A DNA stretch of 64,000 nt from Sediminicoccus rosea (GTDB lineage: Bacteria; Pseudomonadota; Alphaproteobacteria; Acetobacterales; Acetobacteraceae). Shown here piece by piece: positions 29,135 to 37,537 of the stretch. Location of the stretch: positions 1,853,501-1,917,500 of the forward strand of contig NZ_CP137852.1 in assembly GCF_033547095.1 (NCBI RefSeq), written 5' to 3'. Under the pieces are notes generated by a model. That model did not search any database, had not been told where the DNA came from, and saw only the letters and a list, made by a program, of their open reading frames with translations. The translations under genes were made by a program, and so were the position numbers. Position 1 is the stretch's first letter. Each line of letters starts with the position of its first letter.

Positions 29135-29790
29135 GCACGGGTCCATTCGGCGCGGAGGCGCGCGTGGTTCTGGCGGAGCCAAAAGAGGCAAAGGGCGCAG
29201 GTGGCGTTCTGGATCGCATTGCGGTCCAGCATGGCGAAGGCTTCGGACGCCGGCATGATGAGCAGGCGGATATCCTCGCCCTCATGCAGCAGGCCATGGG
29301 TGCCGGCGGCTTCCGGCTCCGGCAGCCGGGCGCGGCCGCAATAGAGCTGCATGAGCTCGTCGCAGCCGCCCTGGAGGAGCATGTAGCGGCCGATATGCTC
29401 GACCAGGTCGGGCTCGACGCCGGCCTCCTCCAGGGATTCGCGGCGGGCGGCGGCTTCGGGCGCCTCGCCCGGCTCCAAGAGCCCGGCCACGCATTCGGTA
29501 TGGATGGGCGGGAGGCCCGCCGCATGGACCGGCAGGCGGAACTGCTCGATCAGCGCCACGCGGTCCGACCAGGGGTCGAAGGGCAGCATCGCGACACCGC
29601 CCGCGCGGCGCCACAGCTCCCAGGTCAGCTCGGCGGAGCGCGAGCCGTCGAAGCGCTCATAGGTGAAGCGCACGCGCTGCAAGGGGAAGCGGCCGGACCA
29701 GACCACCTCATCGGCGCGGATTTCGAGCCCGGGATAGGCGGCGATGCGCGGGGCCTTGGCGGGCCGGTCCTCGGGGTCACTGGCGCTCAT
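29131..29790 (-). CDS. nudF: ADP-ribose pyrophosphatase-type NUDIX hydrolase
   Basis: 219 residues. Complete NUDIX box at 103-125: G103, E109 (PGE), RES/EE AGV ending 125, matching GX5EX7REUXEEXGU. The surrounding FRLPVHAAGLPP and the C-terminal helix fit ADP-ribose/sugar-nucleotide pyrophosphatases. ATG 29788-29790 is chosen over much earlier in-frame starts that overlap the divergent DMT gene. First gene of the operon nudF-alaX-sseA-metC. Confidence 0.85.
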   Translation of the reverse strand: MSASDPEDRPAKAPRIAAYPGLEIRADEVVWSGRFPLQRVRFTYERFDGSRSAELTWELWRRAGGVAMLPFDPWSDRVALIEQFRLPVHAAGLPPIHTECVAGLLEPGEAPEAAARRESLEEAGVEPDLVEHIGRYMLLQGGCDELMQLYCGRARLPEPEAAGTHGLLHEGEDIRLLIMPASEAFAMLDRNAIQNATCALCLFWLRQNHARLRAEWTRA

Positions 29791-29827
29791 GTCGCGGCGA
29801 CCGTAACTTGGCGGCTCACGCCCGTCC

Positions 29828-30739
29828 ATGAGCCCCAGCTTGCAAATCATGCCCTCGGTCGCGACCCGCGCCAGTCGCCGTCGCGCCATCCTGTTCATCC
29901 TCATGGCCGCCCTTCTCTTTGCCCTCGCCGCCTGCTGCGTGAAGGCGCTGGAGGGCGGCGTGCCGCTGGCGCAGGTGGTGCTCTTCCGCAGCGTCTTCGC
30001 GCTGCCCGTGCTGCTGCCGCTGCTCAGCCAGGCGGGCGGCTGGGCCGCCATCCGCACCGCCCACCCCATGGGCCATGCCTGGCGCACCCTGTTCGGCCTG
30101 ATCGGCATGGCCGGCGCCTTCTACGGCTATGCCACCATGCCGCTCGCCACCGTCACTGCGCTCGGTTTCACCATGCCGCTCTTCCTGACCCTGCTGGCGG
30201 TGCCGCTGCTGGGCGAGCGGGTGGGCTGGCGCCGGGGCAGCGCCGTGATCGTGGGCTTCCTCGGCGTGCTCATCATGGTCCGCCCGACGGATGCGCAGGC
30301 CGCGCAGCTCATGCCGAGCCTGGTGGTGCTGGTGGCCGCGCTCGCCTGGGCCATGGCGATGATCACCATCCGCCGCATGGGCGAGGCGGGGGAGAGCGGG
30401 GTCACCATCGTGCTCTGGTTCGCCATCGGCTCCTCGGCCGTCGCCTTCCTGGCGAGCCTGCCGGTCTGGGTCTGGCCCAGCGCCTGGCAATGGCTTCTGT
30501 TGCTGGGCATCGGTGTCATCTCGGCCATGGCGCAGCTGCTGATGACGGATGCCTATCGCTCGGGCGAGCCCACGCTGGTGGCACCCTTCGAGTATTCCGG
30601 CATCATCTGGACCACCCTGCTCGGTGCCATCATCTGGGCCGAGGCGCCGGATGGGTGGGATGGCCTCGGCATCGCCGTGCTGGTTGCCTCCGGCCTCTAC
30701 ATCTGGTGGCGCGAGGTCCAGCTTGGGCTGAAGCGGTGA
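29828..30739 (+). CDS. DMT-superfamily (EamA) transporter
   Basis: 303 residues, two EamA repeats with about ten helices; first repeat from ~18, second starting near LMPSLVVLVAALAWAMAMI at ~160. Exports or imports small metabolites at the inner membrane; substrate unknown. Divergent from nudF with only 37 bases between starts. No strong ribosome site before ATG 29828; the in-frame ATG at residue 8 is an alternative. Confidence 0.88.
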   Translation: MSPSLQIMPSVATRASRRRAILFILMAALLFALAACCVKALEGGVPLAQVVLFRSVFALPVLLPLLSQAGGWAAIRTAHPMGHAWRTLFGLIGMAGAFYGYATMPLATVTALGFTMPLFLTLLAVPLLGERVGWRRGSAVIVGFLGVLIMVRPTDAQAAQLMPSLVVLVAALAWAMAMITIRRMGEAGESGVTIVLWFAIGSSAVAFLASLPVWVWPSAWQWLLLLGIGVISAMAQLLMTDAYRSGEPTLVAPFEYSGIIWTTLLGAIIWAEAPDGWDGLGIAVLVASGLYIWWREVQLGLKR

Positions 30740-30785
30740 GGGGCCGCCGCTTGCGGCCGGGCTGCGGCTGGGCCAAGTGGGGCTG

Positions 30786-32282
30786 ATGTCCGCTGGTCTC
30801 CCCGCCTGGCTCCTGCGCCAACGCTGGCCCATCGCGCTGGCGCTGCTGCCGGTGCTGGTGGTGGCGATCCGCTGGGCGTCCTTCCTGCCTTCGGTCATCG
30901 ACTGGGATGAGAGCCTCTACCTGCTCCAGGCGCGGGAATGGTTGCGCGGCAACTGGCCCTTCTCCGGCGTGTGGGACATGCACCCGCTGGGCGCGCCCGC
31001 CATCATCGCGCTCTTCTTCCTGATCTTCGGCGAGAGCCTGGAGACGGTGCGGTTCCTGGGCGCCTTCTGCGTGACCGCCACCGGCTATGCGCTGATCGCG
31101 CTGACGCGCGTGGCGGGGGCGCCGCGGGCGCTGGGCTATGCGGCCGCCGTGCTCTACGCCGCGCATACGCTGCAGATGGGCGGCCTCGCCTCCAACACCG
31201 AGATTCTCTTCGCGCCCTTCGTCGTCTCGACGCTGGCGCTGGCCCTCGCCCAGGGGCCGCTCTGGCCGCGCCTCATCGGCATGGGGCTGCTGATGGGCTG
31301 CGCGCTGCTGGTCAAGCAGGTGGTGACGCCCGAAGGCTGTCTCGCCTTCGCGATCTTCGCCTGGCCACTGCTGCGCGCGCGGCGCTGGGGGATGCTCTTC
31401 GCGACGGCCGGGGCCTATGCGGCGCTCTGCCTCATGCCCACCGCGCTGGTCGCGGGCATCTATGCCCTGCGCGGCGAATTCGACATCTGGTTCGAGAGCA
31501 CCGTCCTCGCCCCCCTCGAATATGCCTCGGGCCGCATCCCGCTGGAGCAGATGTTCTGGCGCATCACCCTCGCGGCGCTCGCGCTGCGCTGGCTGCTCGC
31601 GCTCGCCCTGCCAGCCTTCGTCTTCGCCCCGCGCGAGCCGGTGCTGCGGCGCCTGATGTGGCTTGCGTTGCTCTGGCTGGTGGTCGCCTGCCTCGCGGTG
31701 GCGGGGCCGGGCTTCTTCTTCCCGCACTACTTCCTGATCCTGGTGCCGCCGCTCGCCCTGCTGGCCGCCATCGGCGCCTATTCCTTCGCCATGCATGTGG
31801 GCGGCGTGCGCGCCCGGCTGGCGCTGGCGGCCCTGCTCGGCTTCGCGGCGGTGGACATGGTGGCGACCGACCTCACGCCCCGCCTCACGCGCGGCTTCGC
31901 CATGGGCACGCCCGACACGCCGCGCCGCATGGCCGCCCTGATGAATGACGAGCTGCAGCCGGGCGACACCATCTTCGTCCCCAACTACCAGCCCGTGGTC
32001 TATTTCCTGACCCAGGCGCGGCTGCCCACCCGCTTTCCCTTCCCGGTGCACCTGACCGGCGGCTTCGCCAACCTCGCCGGCGTGGACACGGATGCGGAGG
32101 TGGCGCGCATCCTCGCCTCCCGCCCGCGCTTCATCGTGCTGGACCGCACCGAGTGGTTCACCATGCGGCCCTCCGCCATGTCCATGCTGACGGAGGCGCT
32201 GGAAGAGGGGTATGAGCTGGCGGCGAGCTTCGCGGAGGAGCGCGGCTCGATCGAACTCTGGCGCCGCGTGGAGGCCGAATGA
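30786..32282 (+). CDS. GT39-like membrane glycosyltransferase
   Basis: 498 residues, about 11 helices. The first periplasmic loop carries DWDESLYLL with the acidic pair D41/E42 expected in lipid-linked-sugar transferases of the ArnT/PMT type; MGGLASNTEILFAPF is the second conserved loop. The C-terminal ~100 residues are soluble and periplasmic. Uses a polyprenyl-phosphate sugar to decorate a lipid or glycan. A GTG nine bases earlier is an alternative start. Stop overlaps the YdcF ATG. Confidence 0.83.
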   Translation: MSAGLPAWLLRQRWPIALALLPVLVVAIRWASFLPSVIDWDESLYLLQAREWLRGNWPFSGVWDMHPLGAPAIIALFFLIFGESLETVRFLGAFCVTATGYALIALTRVAGAPRALGYAAAVLYAAHTLQMGGLASNTEILFAPFVVSTLALALAQGPLWPRLIGMGLLMGCALLVKQVVTPEGCLAFAIFAWPLLRARRWGMLFATAGAYAALCLMPTALVAGIYALRGEFDIWFESTVLAPLEYASGRIPLEQMFWRITLAALALRWLLALALPAFVFAPREPVLRRLMWLALLWLVVACLAVAGPGFFFPHYFLILVPPLALLAAIGAYSFAMHVGGVRARLALAALLGFAAVDMVATDLTPRLTRGFAMGTPDTPRRMAALMNDELQPGDTIFVPNYQPVVYFLTQARLPTRFPFPVHLTGGFANLAGVDTDAEVARILASRPRFIVLDRTEWFTMRPSAMSMLTEALEEGYELAASFAEERGSIELWRRVEAE

Positions 32283-33076
32283 TCGAGGACACCCTTTTCC
32301 TCGTCTCCAAGCTGTTCTGGCTCTTCGCGCGGCCGAACACCTTCGCGCTGTTCCTCGCCTGCCTGGGGGCGGCCGCGCTCATCGCCCGGCGCCGCTGGGG
32401 GCGCTGGCCGCTGGTGCTGGGCCTGGGCTGGTTCGTCGCCGTGCTGCTCACGCCGCTGCCCGCCTGGATCACCCTGCCGCTGGAGGACCGCTTCCCCCGC
32501 CCCGCGGAAGCGGGCCGCGTGGACGGCGTCATCATCCTGGGCGGCGCCGTCGAGCAATTGCTGACCGAACGCCGCGGCATCCCGGCACTGAACGGCGCGG
32601 CCGAGCGCATGACCGAGGCGGTGACGCTGGCCCGCCTGCACCCCGAGGCACGGATCGTCTTCACCGGCGGCCAGGGCACGCTGGCGCCGGGCCAGATGAC
32701 CGAGGCCGATGTGGCGCGCCAGATCTGGGCCGGGATGGGCCTCGAAGGCCCGCGCGTGATCCTCGAGAGCGCGGCGCGCAACACCTGGGAGAATGCGACG
32801 CTGACCCATGCGCTCATCCAGCCCAAGGCGGGCGAGCGCTGGCTGCTGGTCACCTCGGCCAGCCACATGCCGCGCTCGGTCGGCTGCTTCCGCCGCGCGG
32901 GGTGGGAGGTCACGCCCTGGCCGGTGAACTATTCCACCTCGCCGGGCGGGCAGGGCTGGTTCGACCCGCCCTTCTCCTTCCGGCTGGGCCAGGCGGAATG
33001 GGCGATCCGCGAATACATCGGGTTGATCGCCTATCGTTTCCTGGGCCGCACCAGCGCGTTGTTTCCCGCACCCTGA
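32279..33076 (+). CDS. YdcF/ElyC-type DUF218 membrane protein
   Basis: 265 residues: two N-terminal helices (~10-28, ~38-58), then a periplasmic DUF218 domain starting VDGVIILGGAVEQL, with ESAARNTWENA and SASHMPRSVGCFRRAG, the family's conserved acidic/His elements. E. coli ElyC (YcbC) of this family affects envelope biogenesis and undecaprenyl-lipid use. Coupled to the GT39-like gene (4-base overlap), consistent with a joint envelope role. Confidence 0.85.
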   Translation: MIEDTLFLVSKLFWLFARPNTFALFLACLGAAALIARRRWGRWPLVLGLGWFVAVLLTPLPAWITLPLEDRFPRPAEAGRVDGVIILGGAVEQLLTERRGIPALNGAAERMTEAVTLARLHPEARIVFTGGQGTLAPGQMTEADVARQIWAGMGLEGPRVILESAARNTWENATLTHALIQPKAGERWLLVTSASHMPRSVGCFRRAGWEVTPWPVNYSTSPGGQGWFDPPFSFRLGQAEWAIREYIGLIAYRFLGRTSALFPAP

Positions 33077-33089
33077 GCCGGATCGCCTT

Positions 33090-33119
33090 GGTGACTTCAC
33101 CCGGAGGCGTGAAGTCGCC
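33090..33119. terminator. Bidirectional terminator hairpin
   Basis: GGTGACTTCAC, 8-base loop, GTGAAGTCGCC: 11-base stem with one G-T pair, exactly filling the space between two converging stops (33076 and 33120). Confidence 0.65.
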
Positions 33120-33617
33120 TCACGGCGCGTCCAGGATCAAATCCCGCCACATGATGGTGACCGGGCGGCGGCCATCCTCCGTCTCCTCCAGCACCTGCCA
33201 GCCGAGCTTGTGGTAGAGCGCCTGCGCGTCATGGGTGTAGAGGAACAGCGCCGTCTCGCCCGCCGCGCGCGCCGCCGCTTCCACCGCCCCGATGAGCCGC
33301 GCCGCGCAGCCCTGGCCACGCGCCTCAGGCACCACAAACACGCCGGCGAGCCAGGGGCCGATATCCTGCCGCAACTCCAGATCGGCCGAGACGAAGCTTG
33401 CCGTGCCGCAGGGCACGTCGCCCGCGAAGAGCACGAAGCATTGCGGCGTCCCCGCCTCGGCCGTGGCCGCGCCGACGATCTCGCGCACCTCCTCCAGCGG
33501 GTGGCCATTGGGCTGCCAGAAGGCGTCCCAGAGCCAATGCGCGACGAGGGAGGTGAGGTCGGGCCGCTCGCGAATGGTCACGATGCGCCAGGGCAGGCCC
33601 CGCGGCGTGGTGGTCAC
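33120..33617 (-). CDS. GNAT N-acetyltransferase
   Basis: 165 residues from GTG 33617, whose GTGA overlaps the upstream stop. Acetyl-CoA motif AGVFVVPEARGQGCAARLI at ~96-114, then LFLYTHDAQALYHKLGWQV, typical of motif B. Last gene of the polysaccharide operon, so it may acetylate an amino sugar or be a passenger; not resolvable from sequence. Confidence 0.82.
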   Translation of the reverse strand: MTTTPRGLPWRIVTIRERPDLTSLVAHWLWDAFWQPNGHPLEEVREIVGAATAEAGTPQCFVLFAGDVPCGTASFVSADLELRQDIGPWLAGVFVVPEARGQGCAARLIGAVEAAARAAGETALFLYTHDAQALYHKLGWQVLEETEDGRRPVTIMWRDLILDAP

Positions 33618-34486
33618 AGGCGGAGAATCCGCCCCGGGTCGCCCCGCCCGCGCAGCAGGTCCCAGACGCCCAGCATATTGCCCTTGAAGCGCCCCCAGCG
33701 ATCCACCTCGGGCTCGGGCCGGAGGGAGCGCAGCAGGTTGATCAGGCAATGCCGCCCGGCCGAGGGCAGCGCATGGGACCAGGGAAAGCTGCCCTTCCGT
33801 GCCAGGTAGATCGGGTTCACCACCTGGGAATAGCCGAGCCTGAGCCCCGGCACGCGGCCCTGCTTCACGCCAAGATGCACGCCCCGCGCGCCCTCGAGGC
33901 GCAGGATGGTGCCGTAGGGCAGCATGCGCCGCGTGAGGTCGATATCCTCATACCAGGCATAGAGCGGCAGGCGCTCGTCGAAGCGCAGGCCATGGGCGTG
34001 AACGGGCGCGAGGCGCAGCGCCATGTTGCAGCCATAGCCGTTGAAATGCGCGTGCCGCGCGGTGAGGTCGGTGGGCGGCGTGTCGGTGGCGATCAGCGCG
34101 CGGGCTTCCTCCGGCGTGATGCCCGGGCCCTTCGCGCCATCGGCGATGACGGTGCCGGTCGCCACCACGCAGCCGGGCTCGGCGCGCAGCACGGCTTCCA
34201 GCGCCGCGAGCCACCGCGGGGCTGCGATGAAGTCGTCATCGAGGAAGAGCACCACGTCGCAATCGGGGATCGCATCCAGGATGCGGTTGCGCTGGCGCGG
34301 CAGGCCGGCCTCGGCCGTCAGGAACTCCACGCCCGGGAAGCGCAGCGGCAGGTCGTCCACGTCGGAGGGTGTCACGTGACAGACCAGGATGCGGTCCGGC
34401 GCGCGGGTCTGGAGGTCCAGTTCGCGCAGGGTCTCGGCGAGGATGGCGGGGCGGCCGCGCGTCGCGATGCCGATCGCGATCCTCAT
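33614..34486 (-). CDS. Glycosyltransferase family 2
   Basis: 290 residues, GT-A fold. Starts IAIGIATRGRP, metal-binding VLFLDDDFIAAP near 79-90, acceptor-side HFNGYGCNMALR and WYEDIDLTRRM. Cytosolic or membrane-associated. Overlaps neighbours by 4 bases on both sides in the polysaccharide operon. Confidence 0.85.
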   Translation of the reverse strand: MRIAIGIATRGRPAILAETLRELDLQTRAPDRILVCHVTPSDVDDLPLRFPGVEFLTAEAGLPRQRNRILDAIPDCDVVLFLDDDFIAAPRWLAALEAVLRAEPGCVVATGTVIADGAKGPGITPEEARALIATDTPPTDLTARHAHFNGYGCNMALRLAPVHAHGLRFDERLPLYAWYEDIDLTRRMLPYGTILRLEGARGVHLGVKQGRVPGLRLGYSQVVNPIYLARKGSFPWSHALPSAGRHCLINLLRSLRPEPEVDRWGRFKGNMLGVWDLLRGRGDPGRILRL

Positions 34487-35367
34487 GCCGCGCGCTCCAT
34501 GGGGCCGGGCTCGGGCAGACTGCGCGCCTCGGGCGCGAGGAAGCCCTCCAGCCGGCCCTGGAAGGTCGCGGCATAGTAGCGCGCATGCAGCATGCGCCCG
34601 CGCAGCAGCGAGACCCCGATGCCGCCCAGCGGCCGGTAGAGCAGCGGCGCCCAGGTGCCGATGGGCGCGTGATGCCGCCGCAGCGCGAAGCCGAGGCCAA
34701 GGCCATAGCGCTTGGCCCGCGCCACCGCCTCGGGAGTCAGGCGCTTGTCGGGATGGATGATCCGCAGCGCCGGGTCGTAGCGCGCGACATGCCCCCGCGC
34801 CATGGCGCGGCAGACCAGGTCATTTCCCTCGGCCGAGCCAAAGCGGGCACCCGGCCCCATCGCCTCGTCGAAGCCGCCCAGCGCCAGCGCCAGGTGGCGG
34901 CGCAGCCAGAGGTTGAACTCGATCACGCTGGTCCAGACATTGGCGATGGTGATCGCGCCGCCCTCCGGGTTCCAGCGGCCCGAGCCGAGGCCGCCCTCGG
35001 GCGCCGCCGCCGGCCCGGTGAGGATGGCGAGGCGGCCCTCCATATCGAAGGCGGCGCGCACCTTCGCCAGAACGCCGGGCGGGAAGACGCAGTCATCATC
35101 CGGGAAGCCCACGATGTCGCCGGCCGCATGCCGCAGGCCGAGGTTGCGCCCGGCATTGGCGCCGCTGCCCGCGCCATGCTCGGCGCTGCGCAGATGCCGG
35201 AGCGGCAGGCGCGGCAGGTATTCGGCGACCAGCGCATCGAGGCGCCGGTCGGCATTCTGGTCCACCAGGATCACCTCGAAGGGCGCGCCCTGCTCGGCCA
35301 GCAGGCTGTCGAAGAGCGCGCCGATCTCGGCGACGCGCCCCATGGTGGAGACGACGAGCGAGATCAT
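34483..35367 (-). CDS. Glycosyltransferase family 2
   Basis: 294 residues. MISLVVSTMGR start, VILVDQNAD, and DIVGFPDDDCVFPPG with the DxD motif near 89-93; EGNDLVCRAMARG is the acceptor-site helix. Likely transfers one sugar of the repeat unit. Four-base overlaps on both sides. Confidence 0.85.
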   Translation of the reverse strand: MISLVVSTMGRVAEIGALFDSLLAEQGAPFEVILVDQNADRRLDALVAEYLPRLPLRHLRSAEHGAGSGANAGRNLGLRHAAGDIVGFPDDDCVFPPGVLAKVRAAFDMEGRLAILTGPAAAPEGGLGSGRWNPEGGAITIANVWTSVIEFNLWLRRHLALALGGFDEAMGPGARFGSAEGNDLVCRAMARGHVARYDPALRIIHPDKRLTPEAVARAKRYGLGLGFALRRHHAPIGTWAPLLYRPLGGIGVSLLRGRMLHARYYAATFQGRLEGFLAPEARSLPEPGPMERAA

Positions 35368-36476
35368 GCCGGGGCCATCGCCATGCGGACGATCCCGGTG
35401 AGCTTGCGGCGGAATTCGGGGATGCTGAACTGCCGCGCCTGGGCGGCGCAGGCCTCAGGCGTGAAGTCGGCCTCGCGCGCCACGAAGGCCCGGACGGCGG
35501 CGATGATGGCCTCGGGCGTCTGCTGCTCGAAGAAGACGCCGGTCTCGCCCTCGCGCACGATGTCCCGCGCGCCGCCACGGCCATAGACGATGAGCGGCGT
35601 GCCGCAGGATTGCGCCTCGACCATCGCGATGCCGAAATCCTCCTCCGCCGCGAAGACGAAGGCGCGGGCGGTCTGCAACAGGGAGACCAGCTCGGCCTGG
35701 GGCACGCGGCCGCGGATGGTGATGTTGGGCGACCCCGCCGCCGCCTTCGCCACCAGCGGCGCCGCCGGCCCGTCGCCCACGATGGTGAGCGGCAATTCCG
35801 GCATGCGCGCGAAGGCCTCGGCCACCAGCTCGATCCGCTTGTAGGGCACCTGGCGAGAGGCAACGAGGAAATGCGTGCGTGGCGCGGTCGAGAGCGGGAA
35901 GCCGTCCAGGTCCACCGGCGGGTGCAGCACATCCGCCTCGCGCCGCCAGACCTTGCGGATGCGCTCGGCGATGTAGCGTGAATTGCCCAGGATCACGTCG
36001 GGGCGGGAGGCGCTCATCTGGTCCCAGGCGCGCATGCGGCCGAGCAGCCAGCGCGTGTAGAGGCCCTTCAGCCCGCGCGTCAGTCCCGCCTGGCGCAGAT
36101 ACTGGTGCTGCAGGTCCCAGGCATAGCGCATCGGGCTGTGCACATAGCTGATGTGCCGCGTGCCCGGCCCGGTGATGACACCCTTCGCGACCGCATGGGA
36201 GGAGGAGAGCACCAGGTCATAGCCCTGCAAATCGAACTGCTCGACGGCGAGCGGCATGAGCTGGAGGTAGTTGCGGAACATCCGCCGCGCGAAGGGCAGG
36301 CGCTGGATGAAGCTGGTGGTGGGCACCTTGCCGCCGAGGAAGCCGCGCTGGTTCTCGGGCAGGAAGTCGCAGAGGGCAAAGAGGTCGGCTTCCGGGTAGC
36401 AGGCGAGCATCTGCTCCACCACGCGCTCGGAGCCGGCATAGCTGTCCAGCCATTCATGGATGATGGCGATCTTCAT
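35364..36476 (-). CDS. Glycosyltransferase family 4 (WbaZ-like)
   Basis: 370 residues. KIAIIHEWLDSYAGSERV at the start, SYVHSPMRYAWD near 125-136, VASRQVPYKRIELV and EEDFGIAMVEAQSCGTPLI (GT4 E-x7-E donor region). Resembles mannosyltransferases WbaZ/WbdA-type of O-antigen synthesis; the donor is inferred only from similarity. Overlaps neighbours by 4 bases. Confidence 0.87.
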   Translation of the reverse strand: MKIAIIHEWLDSYAGSERVVEQMLACYPEADLFALCDFLPENQRGFLGGKVPTTSFIQRLPFARRMFRNYLQLMPLAVEQFDLQGYDLVLSSSHAVAKGVITGPGTRHISYVHSPMRYAWDLQHQYLRQAGLTRGLKGLYTRWLLGRMRAWDQMSASRPDVILGNSRYIAERIRKVWRREADVLHPPVDLDGFPLSTAPRTHFLVASRQVPYKRIELVAEAFARMPELPLTIVGDGPAAPLVAKAAAGSPNITIRGRVPQAELVSLLQTARAFVFAAEEDFGIAMVEAQSCGTPLIVYGRGGARDIVREGETGVFFEQQTPEAIIAAVRAFVAREADFTPEACAAQARQFSIPEFRRKLTGIVRMAMAPA

Positions 36477-37537
36477 CGCGGCAGGAACCCCAACAGGCGT
36501 TGCGCCGCCTGCTCCCAGGAAAATTGTTGCACGCGGGCCCGGCCGGCTTCGGCCAATGCCCCGCGCTGCCCGGCGTCATCCGCCAGCAGCGCCACCGCCT
36601 CGCCGAGGCTCTCCGGCAACGCCGGGTCGAACCAGAGCGCCGCTTCGCCGCAGACCTCGGGCACGGCGCCGGCGCGGGAGGCGATGACCGGGCAGCCGCA
36701 CCACATGGCCTCGACCGGCGGCAGGCCGAACCCCTCATAGCGCGAGGGGAAGACGAGGCAGAGCGCCGATTCATAGAGCGCCCGCAGCTCGGCGTCGGAG
36801 ACGCGGCCCAGCGGGCGCAGATTGGGCGCGGGCGGCGCGCCGGCCTGGCGGAACACCGCCGCGTCCTGCGCACCCGCCACGGCGAGCGTCAGGCCGCGCT
36901 CGCCCAGCGCGCCGATCGCGTGGTGCAGCGCGGCCAGGTTCTTGTGCGCGGCCCCCGTGCCGATGACGAGCGCATGGCCGCGCGGGGTGAGGCCGTGGCG
37001 TTCCAGTATCGCGGCATCGGCGGCCTCGCGCAGGATGTGCTCGCCGCCTTCCAGCGTCACGCCGATGCGCGCGGCGTCGAGGCCGAGATGGGCGGCGATG
37101 CGCCCGGCGGAGAATTCCGAGACGGAGAGGATGCGCGCCCCCCGGAACACCAGCATGCGCTGCAGGCCGCGATACCAGTTGCGGAACTTCCAGGAATAGC
37201 TCTCGGGCGTGTCGAAGACGCCGGCGTCATGGATCACCACGGCCTGGTTGCGCCCCTGTGCCACGGGCGCGGTGTTGCCGAGGTTGAGCAGGAAATCGCC
37301 GCCCGCCGCGCGCGGCAGATCGAGCTGTTCCCAGAGCTGGCCGCCACGCGTGCCGGTCAGGCTGGGGGCGAGGTTCGGGAAGGCCTCCAGCCCCTCGGCG
37401 CCGGGTGGCGCGATCAGGCGCATGGGCGGCGCCGCGCCGGTGGCCACCAGCGCATCCAGGGCGCGCGTCATCTCGCGCGCGTAGCGCTGCACGCCGGTGA
37501 GGCCCTGGGTGAGGAATCGGCCGTTGATCGCGATCAT
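36473..37537 (-). CDS. Glycosyltransferase family 4
   Basis: 354 residues from ATG 37535-37537, overlapping the flippase stop by 4 bases. FLTQGLTGVQRYAREM at ~8-23 and FPSRYEGFGLPPVEAMWCGCPVIAS near 270-294 (positions approximate; conserved E-x7-E) are GT4 hallmarks of the mannosyltransferase A type. The frame stays open far upstream but that sequence is antisense to the flippase gene. Confidence 0.87.
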   Translation of the reverse strand: MIAINGRFLTQGLTGVQRYAREMTRALDALVATGAAPPMRLIAPPGAEGLEAFPNLAPSLTGTRGGQLWEQLDLPRAAGGDFLLNLGNTAPVAQGRNQAVVIHDAGVFDTPESYSWKFRNWYRGLQRMLVFRGARILSVSEFSAGRIAAHLGLDAARIGVTLEGGEHILREAADAAILERHGLTPRGHALVIGTGAAHKNLAALHHAIGALGERGLTLAVAGAQDAAVFRQAGAPPAPNLRPLGRVSDAELRALYESALCLVFPSRYEGFGLPPVEAMWCGCPVIASRAGAVPEVCGEAALWFDPALPESLGEAVALLADDAGQRGALAEAGRARVQQFSWEQAAQRLLGFLPR

